Source: Saccharospirillum sp040881935
GTDB lineage: Bacteria > Pseudomonadota > Gammaproteobacteria > Pseudomonadales > Natronospirillaceae
Direction of reading: 5' to 3'
Assembly: GCF_040881935.1 (NCBI RefSeq)
Contig: NZ_JBBECH010000078.1
Coordinates: 7,312 to 71,311, forward strand
Length of the DNA: 64,000 bases
Shown here: positions 17,543-24,688 of the stretch, piece by piece
Layout: every line of letters starts with the position of its first letter
How positions within the stretch are numbered: position 1 is the first letter of the stretch
The notes under the pieces: model-generated
What the model was told of the DNA's origin: nothing
Database searches by the model: none
The model's input: the letters and a program-made list of their open reading frames with translations, nothing else
Program-made: the position numbers and the translations under genes

Positions 17543-18175
17543 TTAATACTCGTTAAAACCTTTGCCATCGAAAATTTTGTCGCGGCACTTCTCAACCCGC
17601 GCCTCACGTGTCTTTGCCTGCTTGGCCCCATCAATATGAATAATATAGCTGCGTTGGCGACCGGGCGTCAGTGCGAAAAAAGCATCTTTCAGGGCCGAGT
17701 CGACATCCATGGCCTGCTGCAATTCATACGGAAGAGGGTAGTCATCCGCGGTCTTGAAGTCGACACGAAGGCCCGCCTTCTCAACGTCGATGGCTTCCAG
17801 AATATAGTTTTTTAGCACCGGAGCTAAATCTACCACCCGCGCAGCATCGGTAAAGCGGATTACCCGGCCGGATTGAGTATTTTCACCGGGCGCGACCAAC
17901 AGCTTGTGTTCATCCTTCAACAAGGCGCCTTTCATAAAACTCAGCACATAGTTGGTCTTGAACGCGCCAATCATCACGACGTTCTGGCCGTTGTAGGTGT
18001 AACAGGGCGAACCCCATTTACGGTCTTCAATCAAAGGCGTTGCCAGAACCACCTTGCGCAGTTCGACCAACCCATCCCGCCAGGTATTAACCTTGCAGTC
18101 AAGCGTACCCACCTTGTCGCAGCGGCCACAACCTTCGTCCAGATACTCGTCAACGGCCGGGTTCTTTGAGTTCAT
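17543..18175 (-). CDS. DUF1801/YdeI-family protein
   Basis: A 210-residue protein of the YdeI/DUF1801 group. The DUF1801 core is WRDGLVELRKVVLATPL, RKWGSPCYTYNGQNVVMIGAFK and SFMKGALL; the C-terminal half has the YdeI helix ALTPGRQRSYIIHIDGAKQ with TREARVEK. The family is involved in stress or envelope phenotypes in a few species, but no biochemical activity is known. Cytosolic; no signal peptide. Confidence 0.85.
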   Translation of the reverse strand: MNSKNPAVDEYLDEGCGRCDKVGTLDCKVNTWRDGLVELRKVVLATPLIEDRKWGSPCYTYNGQNVVMIGAFKTNYVLSFMKGALLKDEHKLLVAPGENTQSGRVIRFTDAARVVDLAPVLKNYILEAIDVEKAGLRVDFKTADDYPLPYELQQAMDVDSALKDAFFALTPGRQRSYIIHIDGAKQAKTREARVEKCRDKIFDGKGFNEY

Positions 18176-18739
18176 AATCTCTCACTCCAGATGTAGGGCC
18201 AGGTAATCCGTTTGGTCAGGAATACTACCCCGCAAGGCAAAGACCCTCTTAAAGCCCGGCTTCCACCATTACCCTGATCTTAGCGGCTTTCTCGAAATGG
18301 TCCAACTTGTGAGTCTGAATCCATCAGGTAGCCGCTTCCATAAGCAACTCCGGATCGATATTCCCAAACGTTCCGGACGCACCTCTACATGCAGGCTGAA
18401 CCCCGCGATTGGAAAAGCGAGGTGGGTCCAGGTAAACCCTTTCAGCGATGTGAACTCTGACATGCCGCTCGTCTTGGCGGTCTTACCGAACCGGCGATCA
18501 CCTGATACCCGGCTAGGCAGAGGAATGCGCATGGCTCCGGAGGCCTATCCGAGCACCCAGGTCCATGGTTCCGGATAAACGAACGCACCATCAGTTCGGT
18601 AGCGTACAGACGATACGGCTCCTGACGAACGATTATGAATTGAATTAGATACCCATGGATGCGAGCTTGAGCACTATGCAGGTCGAATTTCATGCATTGG
18701 TAGAATAAATCTATATCGCTCCACCCTGGGGGAAATGAA
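18176..18739. other. 564-bp intergenic stretch with no recognised feature
   Basis: Several short open frames exist on both strands, but none has recognisable homology, a ribosome-binding site or coding bias. The last 40 bases contain the GGGGAAATG ribosome-binding site of the Pmp3-like gene. Possibly decayed DNA. Confidence 0.5.
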
Positions 18740-18931
18740 ATGCCTTTAACTCGTACAAAAGACAGCTTGCTGGGTGACTTGCTCAAAATCATATTGGCAG
18801 TAATATTGCCGCCCCTCGGTGTATTTCTCGAGGTTGGGTTTGGCAAGCATTTCTGGATCAATATCATTCTGACATTGCTCGGGTTTATACCAGGTATCAT
18901 TCACGCCGTTTACGTCATCGCTTCACGATGA
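18740..18931 (+). CDS. YqaE/Pmp3 family small membrane protein
   Basis: A 63-residue protein with two hydrophobic helices: LLKIILAVILPPLGVFLEVG and FWINIILTLLGFIPGIIHAVY. The LPPLGVFLEVGFGKHFWINIILTL-type core (23-46) defines the Pmp3/YqaE (UPF0057) proteolipids, which affect membrane potential and salt tolerance in yeast and plants and are stress-induced in bacteria. Strong GGGGAAA site upstream. Followed 9 nt later by a DUF4112 membrane protein, so likely cotranscribed. Confidence 0.92.
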   Translation: MPLTRTKDSLLGDLLKIILAVILPPLGVFLEVGFGKHFWINIILTLLGFIPGIIHAVYVIASR

Positions 18932-18940
18932 AAGCCAAAC

Positions 18941-19333
18941 ATGAATACCGACGAGTACTCTGAACCCTTAAGTCGAGAGGAGCTGGCAAAACTGCAACAA
19001 CTGTCCAACCTGATGGACAAGGCTTTTACCATTCCTGGAACCAGTATTCGTTTCGGTGTTGATTCTATAATTGGGTTAATTCCAGTGATTGGGGATACAT
19101 TATCCATCTCAGTTTCAGGGTATATCTACAGTTTTGCCAAGCGAGCTGGCGTTCCGTGGCATAAGCGCATGCGGATGGTGTGGAATATTTTTGTAGACTG
19201 GCTTATCGGCCTCATCCCCCTGGCAGGGGACATATTTGATATCGGATTCAAAGCAAATAGCAAAAACGTACGCATCATCCTGGCGCACGTTGATGATCAA
19301 CCCAAGGCTGCTATTATCGACGTTGAAGAGTAA
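18941..19333 (+). CDS. DUF4112 membrane protein
   Basis: A 130-residue DUF4112 protein. The family repeat-like segments FGVDSIIGLIPVIGDTLS and NIFVDWLIGLIPLAGDIFD each form a membrane hairpin with a G-L-I-P-x-x-G-D signature; between them is a basic cytosolic loop (HKRMRMVW). Function unknown. The pairing with Pmp3 and the shared terminator suggest a joint membrane-stress role (inference). Confidence 0.88.
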   Translation: MNTDEYSEPLSREELAKLQQLSNLMDKAFTIPGTSIRFGVDSIIGLIPVIGDTLSISVSGYIYSFAKRAGVPWHKRMRMVWNIFVDWLIGLIPLAGDIFDIGFKANSKNVRIILAHVDDQPKAAIIDVEE

Positions 19334-19389
19334 CAATCCGGCCGGTAGTAATCCGAGCGCTGTTTCAGTGCAACCTCATAGCACTTTTT

Positions 19390-19413
19390 GGCGACCTTTT
19401 TGTCGCCTTTTTT
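19390..19413 (+). terminator. intrinsic terminator after Pmp3-DUF4112 operon
   Basis: GGCGAC (19390-19395), loop CTTTTT, GTCGCC (19402-19407) and six T. It lies 57 nt after the DUF4112 stop. Confidence 0.88.
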
Positions 19414-19531
19414 CGAACCAGCCGGTGTGCCCAAAAACCAATAATTCCCACCAATCACTAACGCCTAGGCTCAGTCACCGATTTCAAACCGCTTGCGCGA
19501 CCAGCGTGTAACACAGTGGAGTCTGAGCAGT

Positions 19532-19695
19532 CTAGTTCTCGTACATGGCGTAGTCTACCTCGCGATTCAAATGAGGGTGTTCTTTAATATGCTGCAGACT
19601 GAGACCGCTTTGCACGCACGCGGTCACGATCTCGCCCAACGTTGCACAAACCAATAGCCAGTTTCACCGATATTGCCAACGCTGCCATCCGCAAG
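19532..19695 (-). pseudogene. possible frameshifted gene tail, family not recognised
   Basis: Reading leftward, one frame gives LADGSVGNIGETGYW and, after a shift of one base, a second gives ATLGEIVTACVQSG, then SLQHIKEHPHLNREVDYAMY and a TAG stop at 19532. The combined text looks protein-like while neither frame has a start. I cannot name the family. The rest of 19414-19759 shows nothing else. Confidence 0.25.
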
Positions 19696-19759
19696 CTAGC
19701 GCGACCTTCTAGTGGAAGCGAACGTCGGAACGACAAGCTATCGCTTCGACTTGCATTTT

Positions 19760-20200
19760 TTAGGCATTGAACCTTACCTGGAACCCATACTTGCTCGGGG
19801 TGAAGCCTGAAGACTCGTAGAACTTATGCGTAGCCGGATCTTTTGAGCCGGTCATAAGTGAAACCTTATAACAATCAGCTCGTTGCGCAAATGCTTTTGC
19901 GTATTGCAAGATTGCCTTTCCAACCCCCTGATTCCTGTAGCTCTTAACAACGATGACATTTTCTATAATCGCGTAAGGCCGACAAGACCAACTCAGATTG
20001 GCACAAACGTTTACGGTGCAGGTTCCCACCAGACTAATTTCTTCAAACGCTCCTACAACACACCCACCAGACTGAAGTATGGATGAGTAGGCGGTTCGCA
20101 CTTCAACATCTGTGGGTCTTGGTGATCGGGGTCGATTATATTGATCAAGCAGGTGTAGTATGCCATCCAGTTCCGCTAGCTGTACTTGCCGAATTTCCAC
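19760..20200 (-). CDS. GNAT family N-acetyltransferase
   Basis: A 146-residue GNAT domain: AIIENVIVVKSYRNQGVGKAI carries the acetyl-CoA binding loop (RNQGVG), and HKFYESSGF is the C-terminal motif. Substrate not predictable. It sits in a run of small accessory genes on the minus strand, with no clear operon partner. Confidence 0.82.
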   Translation of the reverse strand: MEIRQVQLAELDGILHLLDQYNRPRSPRPTDVEVRTAYSSILQSGGCVVGAFEEISLVGTCTVNVCANLSWSCRPYAIIENVIVVKSYRNQGVGKAILQYAKAFAQRADCYKVSLMTGSKDPATHKFYESSGFTPSKYGFQVRFNA

Positions 20201-20290
20201 TGTGGCTATCTCATGTTTAACGATTGGCTACGCGACGTTCCGGAGAACAGTGCGTACTTCTTTCGACAACAGCCAGTGGTCAATTGGATT

Positions 20291-20512
20291 TTATCGAACG
20301 GTGGTTCTCCTTCCAGCTTTGTATCTCATCCAAACGCTCACTAAACCGGCATCAGACAAGTCACCTGCAGTAACCTGAACATCAATGATGTCCTTTGCTG
20401 GCAGACCGGGGACTGCGGTAGACCCTATATGATCAATTCTCAGCGCCCGGCTTCCCAGGGTTCTTCGAAGTATTTCTTCAATAACGCGACATTCAGCTGG
20501 CCAAATCGGACT
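20291..20512 (-). pseudogene. GrpB/UPF0157 family remnant
   Basis: An in-frame stretch without a start codon that reads SPIWPAECRVIEEIL, then the GrpB signature RIDHIGSTAVPGLPAKDIID and VQVTAGDL, and then loses similarity before a TAA at 20291. Intact GrpB-like proteins are about 170-190 residues; here about 70 remain, and the C-terminal half is absent. Its 5' end overlaps the end of the DUF3703 gene. GrpB proteins resemble nucleotidyltransferases. The degraded copy marks this as a site of gene loss. Confidence 0.75.
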
Positions 20513-20867
20513 TGGCCTTATGAATCACAGTAGCCAGCTCCGGTTCAATTGGCATTTTCTTGAACGGGCTGACATTGGCACCACCGGTATTGCCTGGTGG
20601 CACCAATCCAAATGCTGTTTTAGTCGCAGCACCAACAATCCGAAAAATCTGACCTAGCAGTTCTCGGATTGATCGATTACGAATAGCCCATACCAGCATC
20701 AACATATGAACCTTAACGTGCCAATACGTTGATTCCTGCCCTAGCACATGCGCCCGTTCCAGGTGGGCAAATTCAAGCTGAGTATCACTCAGTGACCTTG
20801 CCCGCTCGGCATTAGCCAGCTCGGCCTCAACAATGGAGGCTATTCGTTGTGAAAAAACAAGTGGCAT
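20493..20867 (-). CDS. DUF3703 family protein
   Basis: A 124-residue protein with the DUF3703 pattern: an N-terminal helical segment, FAHLERAHVLGQESTYWHV, HMLMLVWAIRNR, and VPPGNTGGANVSPFKKMPI. The family has no known function; members are small cytosolic helical proteins. GGAGG precedes the ATG (reverse strand). Its stop codon lies inside the GrpB remnant, which may have altered its original C-terminus. Confidence 0.78.
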   Translation of the reverse strand: MPLVFSQRIASIVEAELANAERARSLSDTQLEFAHLERAHVLGQESTYWHVKVHMLMLVWAIRNRSIRELLGQIFRIVGAATKTAFGLVPPGNTGGANVSPFKKMPIEPELATVIHKAKSDLAS

Positions 20868-21049
20868 GCAAACCTCCTTGTAGGGGTATTACGCCCAACT
20901 ATACGTCACTGACCTCTAGGCGTTAAGAGGCGTCGGAGCAGACTAACAACCTATTCTTTTTGAATCTTGCACATGATCCAAATAGTTCGGTATTAACTAG
21001 CGGTGTGAAGTGGCGGTGCCATCATTGTTAGTACCGCTCACTCTATCAC

Positions 21050-21670
21050 TTAACGTTTCCTGGCCACCATAAACACCGCTTTTTTAGCATCAGGCTGCCA
21101 TTGGTATTCAATAGCAAAACCAGCCTCGACCATGCTGTATTCCAGCTCGGCTACGGTAAACACCTTTACCAGTGGCATCTTGCCAAAAAACCGTGCAACA
21201 GGCGCGATGTATTTGATATACGCCATGCGGTCACCCAGACACGCCGTACTGGAAATGAAAACACCACCGGGTTTCAGAAAGCCGTGTATCCGCGAGATTA
21301 CGGCTTCTTTGTCTTCCAACAAATGCAGCAGACTGAGCGCCAGTACTGCATCGAATCGAATCTCAGGTGAGCGGAATTCATCGACCGTTGCTTGCTCGAA
21401 ATCAAGGTTGCCAACCCCGGCATCCTTTGCTTTGGTGCGTGCCAGATCGAGCATGCCAGACGAGCAGTCCACCGCCAGGTAGTGCTTCACATTGGGCGCA
21501 TGCAGCACTGCGGTCGAGCCGGTGCCGCAACCGAGCTCAAGTACCTCGCTGTTAGGTTGCAGATACTGGCGCGTTATCTCAAGTTTCTTCTGATAACCAG
21601 CTTCATCCGCAATCGGCATCGCCGCATAGCGCGGTGCCAGTTTGTCCCAGAACTTGGCTGTGGTGTTCAT
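21050..21670 (-). CDS. class I SAM-dependent methyltransferase
   Basis: A 206-residue Methyltransf_11-type protein. Motif I is VLELGCGTGSTA (44-55), the acidic end of strand 2 is AVDCSSGML, and post-motif DAVLALSLLHLLED and LKPGGVFISSTACLG follow. The substrate is likely a small molecule, not identifiable. GGAGGCAAGG precedes the ATG on the reverse strand. Confidence 0.88.
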   Translation of the reverse strand: MNTTAKFWDKLAPRYAAMPIADEAGYQKKLEITRQYLQPNSEVLELGCGTGSTAVLHAPNVKHYLAVDCSSGMLDLARTKAKDAGVGNLDFEQATVDEFRSPEIRFDAVLALSLLHLLEDKEAVISRIHGFLKPGGVFISSTACLGDRMAYIKYIAPVARFFGKMPLVKVFTVAELEYSMVEAGFAIEYQWQPDAKKAVFMVARKR

Positions 21671-21877
21671 CCTTGCCTCCTGTAAGCAGGTGATGCTTCA
21701 GGTTATGCCAGTTAGCAGAAAGCGCTATGGGCCAGAAGTCCTGAAATGCGCAGAGCCAATAAAGCTCTGCTTATGGCTTTTGACTCCCCCCTAGGCTCCT
21801 GCCACTCAAGTGTCAGAGTATCAGGCTGGTCATCTGAAATAACCGGTCGGACTTTCTCATACAGGCAAACCCGGTCG

Positions 21878-22582
21878 TTAGCGTCGGGGAATGGTTGAGG
21901 CATCCTGACCAAACAGTATTTTCTTCTCGTCGTCGGTAAAGCCCTGTTTGGCCTCTTTTATCTGGTCAGCCACGGCATAGGCGCGCTTCGTCGCCGGGCG
22001 TTCACTGATCGCGGCATGCCAGCGCTTGACGTTGGGGAAGTCGTTCAGGTCCTGTTTCTGGCGCTCGTGCGAAACCACCCAGGGGTAGCTGGCCATATCG
22101 GCGATTGAATAGTCGCCTGCCAGGAATGGCCGGTCAGCCAAACGCCGGTCCATCACTGCGTAGAGCCGGGCGGTTTCTTTCACATAGCGGTCAATCGCAT
22201 AGGGCACTGGCTCGGGCGCATAAACGTTGAAATGATGGTTCTGCCCGGCCATTGGGCCCAGACCACCCATTTGCCAGTACAGCCACTGCATGACGTCCAG
22301 TCGCTGGCGCCAGGTCTCACCATAGAACTGGCCGGTTTTCTCGGCCAGGTAGGCCAGAATGGCACCGGACTCGAACACCGAGATCGGCTCACCGCCGTCT
22401 TCAGGTTCGGTATCGACAATCGCCGGGATCTTGTTGTTCGGCGATAATTGCAGAAATTCAGCCTCAAACTGGTCGCCTTTGCCGATGTTGACCGGAATAA
22501 CGTCGTAAGGAAGCCCCATTTCTTCGAGGCAGAGTGTGATTTTGTGACCGTTCGGGGTCGTCCAGTAATACAGCGTAATCAT
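21878..22582 (-). CDS. yfcG: glutathione S-transferase, YfcG-like disulfide reductase
   Basis: A 234-residue Nu-class GST. The N-terminal thioredoxin fold has the family's active-site TPNGHKITL (9-17) and SPNNKIPAI with the FESGAIL glutathione-binding loop. The C-terminal helical domain includes GGLGPMAGQNHHFN, diagnostic of YfcG/YghU. E. coli YfcG reduces disulfides using bound GSSG with no catalytic cysteine. Transcribed away from typA. Confidence 0.9.
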   Translation of the reverse strand: MITLYYWTTPNGHKITLCLEEMGLPYDVIPVNIGKGDQFEAEFLQLSPNNKIPAIVDTEPEDGGEPISVFESGAILAYLAEKTGQFYGETWRQRLDVMQWLYWQMGGLGPMAGQNHHFNVYAPEPVPYAIDRYVKETARLYAVMDRRLADRPFLAGDYSIADMASYPWVVSHERQKQDLNDFPNVKRWHAAISERPATKRAYAVADQIKEAKQGFTDDEKKILFGQDASTIPRR

Positions 22583-22683
22583 GGTCGGACTCCAGTTACC
22601 CTAAAAGGGATATTTTGCCCTGTTTTGGCGCTTAAAATAGGTAAATCAACGGCTTTTTAACCCAGTCACCCTCTGTAACTGAG

Positions 22684-22718
22684 TTGACTCTTTTTTATTC
22701 AGCTTTAACAGGTATAAT
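22684..22718 (+). promoter_or_regulatory. likely typA promoter region
   Basis: A consensus TATAAT (22713-22718) lies 34 nt upstream of the typA start. A TTGACT at 22684-22689 is too far away (23 bp) for a standard -35, and the properly spaced hexamer is T-rich and weak. Confidence 0.5.
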
Positions 22719-22751
22719 GCGCGCCCTAATTTAAAGCCGGACACCCTGCTT

Positions 22752-24569
22752 GTGATCGAGAAACTTCGTAATATCGCCATTATTGCCCACGTTGACCATG
22801 GTAAAACCACGCTGGTCGACAAACTGCTTCGACAATCCGGCACTCTGGGCCGTAAAGACCAGGGCACAGAACGCATCATGGACTCCAACGACCAGGAGCG
22901 TGAGCGCGGTATTACGATTTTGGCCAAAAACACCGCCATCAACTGGCAGGATTACCACATTAACATCGTGGACACCCCGGGACACGCCGACTTCGGTGGC
23001 GAGGTTGAGCGGGTACTGTCGATGGTAGATTCCGTACTGTTGCTGGTCGATGCGGTTGACGGCCCGATGCCGCAAACGCGTTTTGTGACCTCCAAGGCCT
23101 TTGAGCAGGGCTTGCACCCCATTGTCGTGATCAATAAGGTCGACCGCCCCGGCGCCCGGCCAGACTGGGTAATGGATCAGGTCTTTGACCTGTTCGACCG
23201 CCTCGGCGCCACCGACAAGCAACTCGACTTCCCGGTCATTTACGCCTCGGCTCTGAACGGCGTCGCCGGTGACGACCCCGAGAACATGGCCGAAGACATG
23301 ACGCCGCTGTTCGAGATGATCGTCAGCCAGGTGCAGCCGCCGGAAGTCGAGCGTGATGGCCCGTTGCAAATGCAAATTTCCGCGCTGGACTACAACAGCT
23401 ACGTCGGCGTCATCGGTGTCGGCCGCATCAAGCGTGGCCGCCTGCGGACCAACGAACAGGTTATCGTGGTCGGCAAAGACGGCAGCCAGAAAAAGGGCCG
23501 TATTCTGCAAGTCATGGGTTACCACGGTTTGGAGCGGATTGAAGTGCCTGAAGCCGAAGCTGGTGACATCGTCTGTGTCACCGGTATCGAAGGCCTGAAC
23601 ATTTCCGACACCCTGTGCGACCCGAACCACCCGGAAGCCCTGCCTGCGCTGACGGTCGATGAACCGACGGTGAGCATGAACTTCCTGGTTAACGATTCGC
23701 CGTTCGCCGGTCGTGAAGGCAAGTACATTACCTCGCGCAACTTGAAAGACCGCCTCGAACAGGAACTGATTCACAACGTGGCGCTGCGGGTTGAACAGGG
23801 TGACACCCCGGACAAGTTCAAGGTATCCGGCCGTGGTGAATTGCACCTCTCGGTTCTGATCGAGAACATGCGTCGCGAAGGCTTCGAGCTGGCAGTATCC
23901 CGCCCGGAAGTGATTCAGCGCCTGGTCGACGGTGAAATTCAGGAGCCGTACGAGCAAGTCGTAATCGATCTGGAAGAACAGCACCAGGGCGGCGTGATGG
24001 AAGAACTGGGTCTGCGCAAGGCCGAGATGACCAACATGGAAAACGATGGTCAGGGCCGCCTGAAACTCGAATTCATGGTGCCTTCGCGTGGGTTGATCGG
24101 CTTTCGTGGCCAATTCCTGACGCTTACGTCCGGCTCCGGCATCATGACCAGCATTTTCGATCACTACGGCCCGGTCAAGGGCGGTGACATGTCCGGTCGC
24201 CCGAATGGTGTGCTGGTCAGCATGGCCAAGGGCAAAACCCTGGCATACAGCCTGTTTACTTTACAGAGTCGTGGTCGTCTGTTCCTCGGTCACGGTGTGG
24301 AGATCTACGAAGGCCAGGTCATTGGCATCCATTCGCGCGACAGCGACCTGGTGGTCAACCCGACCAAGGCCAAGCAGCTGACCAACATTCGTGCCGCCGG
24401 TACCGATGAAGCGCTGACGCTGTCGCCGCCGATCCATCAGACCCTGGAACAGGCGCTCGAGTTCATTGAAGACGATGAACTGGTCGAAGTCACACCGCTG
24501 TCAATTCGTATCCGCAAGAAACTGCTGACCGAAAACGAGCGCAAGCGCGCCGGTCGCGGCCCCAAGTAA
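22752..24569 (+). CDS. typA: translational GTPase TypA/BipA
   Basis: A 605-residue ribosome-binding GTPase involved in 50S assembly and stress or low-temperature growth. G1 is AHVDHGKTT (12-20), G3 is DTPGHADF, G4 is NKVDR. Domains II, III, V and the BipA C-terminal domain follow (GRLKLEFMVPSRGLIGFRG; SGRPNGVLVSMAKG). GTG 22752 is the start because it gives the family's conserved N-terminus MIEKLRNIAIIAHVDHGKTT. Length matches E. coli (607). Confidence 0.97.
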   Translation: MIEKLRNIAIIAHVDHGKTTLVDKLLRQSGTLGRKDQGTERIMDSNDQERERGITILAKNTAINWQDYHINIVDTPGHADFGGEVERVLSMVDSVLLLVDAVDGPMPQTRFVTSKAFEQGLHPIVVINKVDRPGARPDWVMDQVFDLFDRLGATDKQLDFPVIYASALNGVAGDDPENMAEDMTPLFEMIVSQVQPPEVERDGPLQMQISALDYNSYVGVIGVGRIKRGRLRTNEQVIVVGKDGSQKKGRILQVMGYHGLERIEVPEAEAGDIVCVTGIEGLNISDTLCDPNHPEALPALTVDEPTVSMNFLVNDSPFAGREGKYITSRNLKDRLEQELIHNVALRVEQGDTPDKFKVSGRGELHLSVLIENMRREGFELAVSRPEVIQRLVDGEIQEPYEQVVIDLEEQHQGGVMEELGLRKAEMTNMENDGQGRLKLEFMVPSRGLIGFRGQFLTLTSGSGIMTSIFDHYGPVKGGDMSGRPNGVLVSMAKGKTLAYSLFTLQSRGRLFLGHGVEIYEGQVIGIHSRDSDLVVNPTKAKQLTNIRAAGTDEALTLSPPIHQTLEQALEFIEDDELVEVTPLSIRIRKKLLTENERKRAGRGPK

Positions 24570-24593
24570 AAACAGCGTTATCATTCGCTAAAC

Positions 24594-24634
24594 CACCGCT
24601 CCAGATCGTGCCACAGGCGCTTTCTGGAGCGGTG
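24594..24634 (+). terminator. long stem-loop after typA
   Basis: CACCGCTCCAG (24594-24604) pairs perfectly with CTGGAGCGGTG (24624-24634) around a 19-nt loop. Only ACGTTT follows, so termination strength is uncertain. Confidence 0.5.
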
Positions 24635-24688
24635 ACGTTTCTCCCGAAACTGAGCTACACTGCCTAAAAGCTTAGCGGAAGAGCGACA

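Noticed and set aside
18297..18578. 93-codon plus-strand frame in the 18.2-18.7 kb gap
   Set aside because: No ribosome-binding site, coding bias or recognisable motif.
20890..20925. GCCCAAC ... GCGTTAAGA resembling attC core sites
   Set aside because: Spacing of about 34 nt is too short and there is no internal stem.
22731..24164. 477-codon minus-strand frame opposite typA
   Set aside because: It lies entirely antisense to a clear TypA gene, with His/Gln/Val-rich text typical of GC-skewed shadow frames.
24579..24593. TTATCATTCGCTAAA shared with the fbpC upstream region near 39296
   Set aside because: A 15-nt match with no symmetric Fur box around the typA copy; probably chance.
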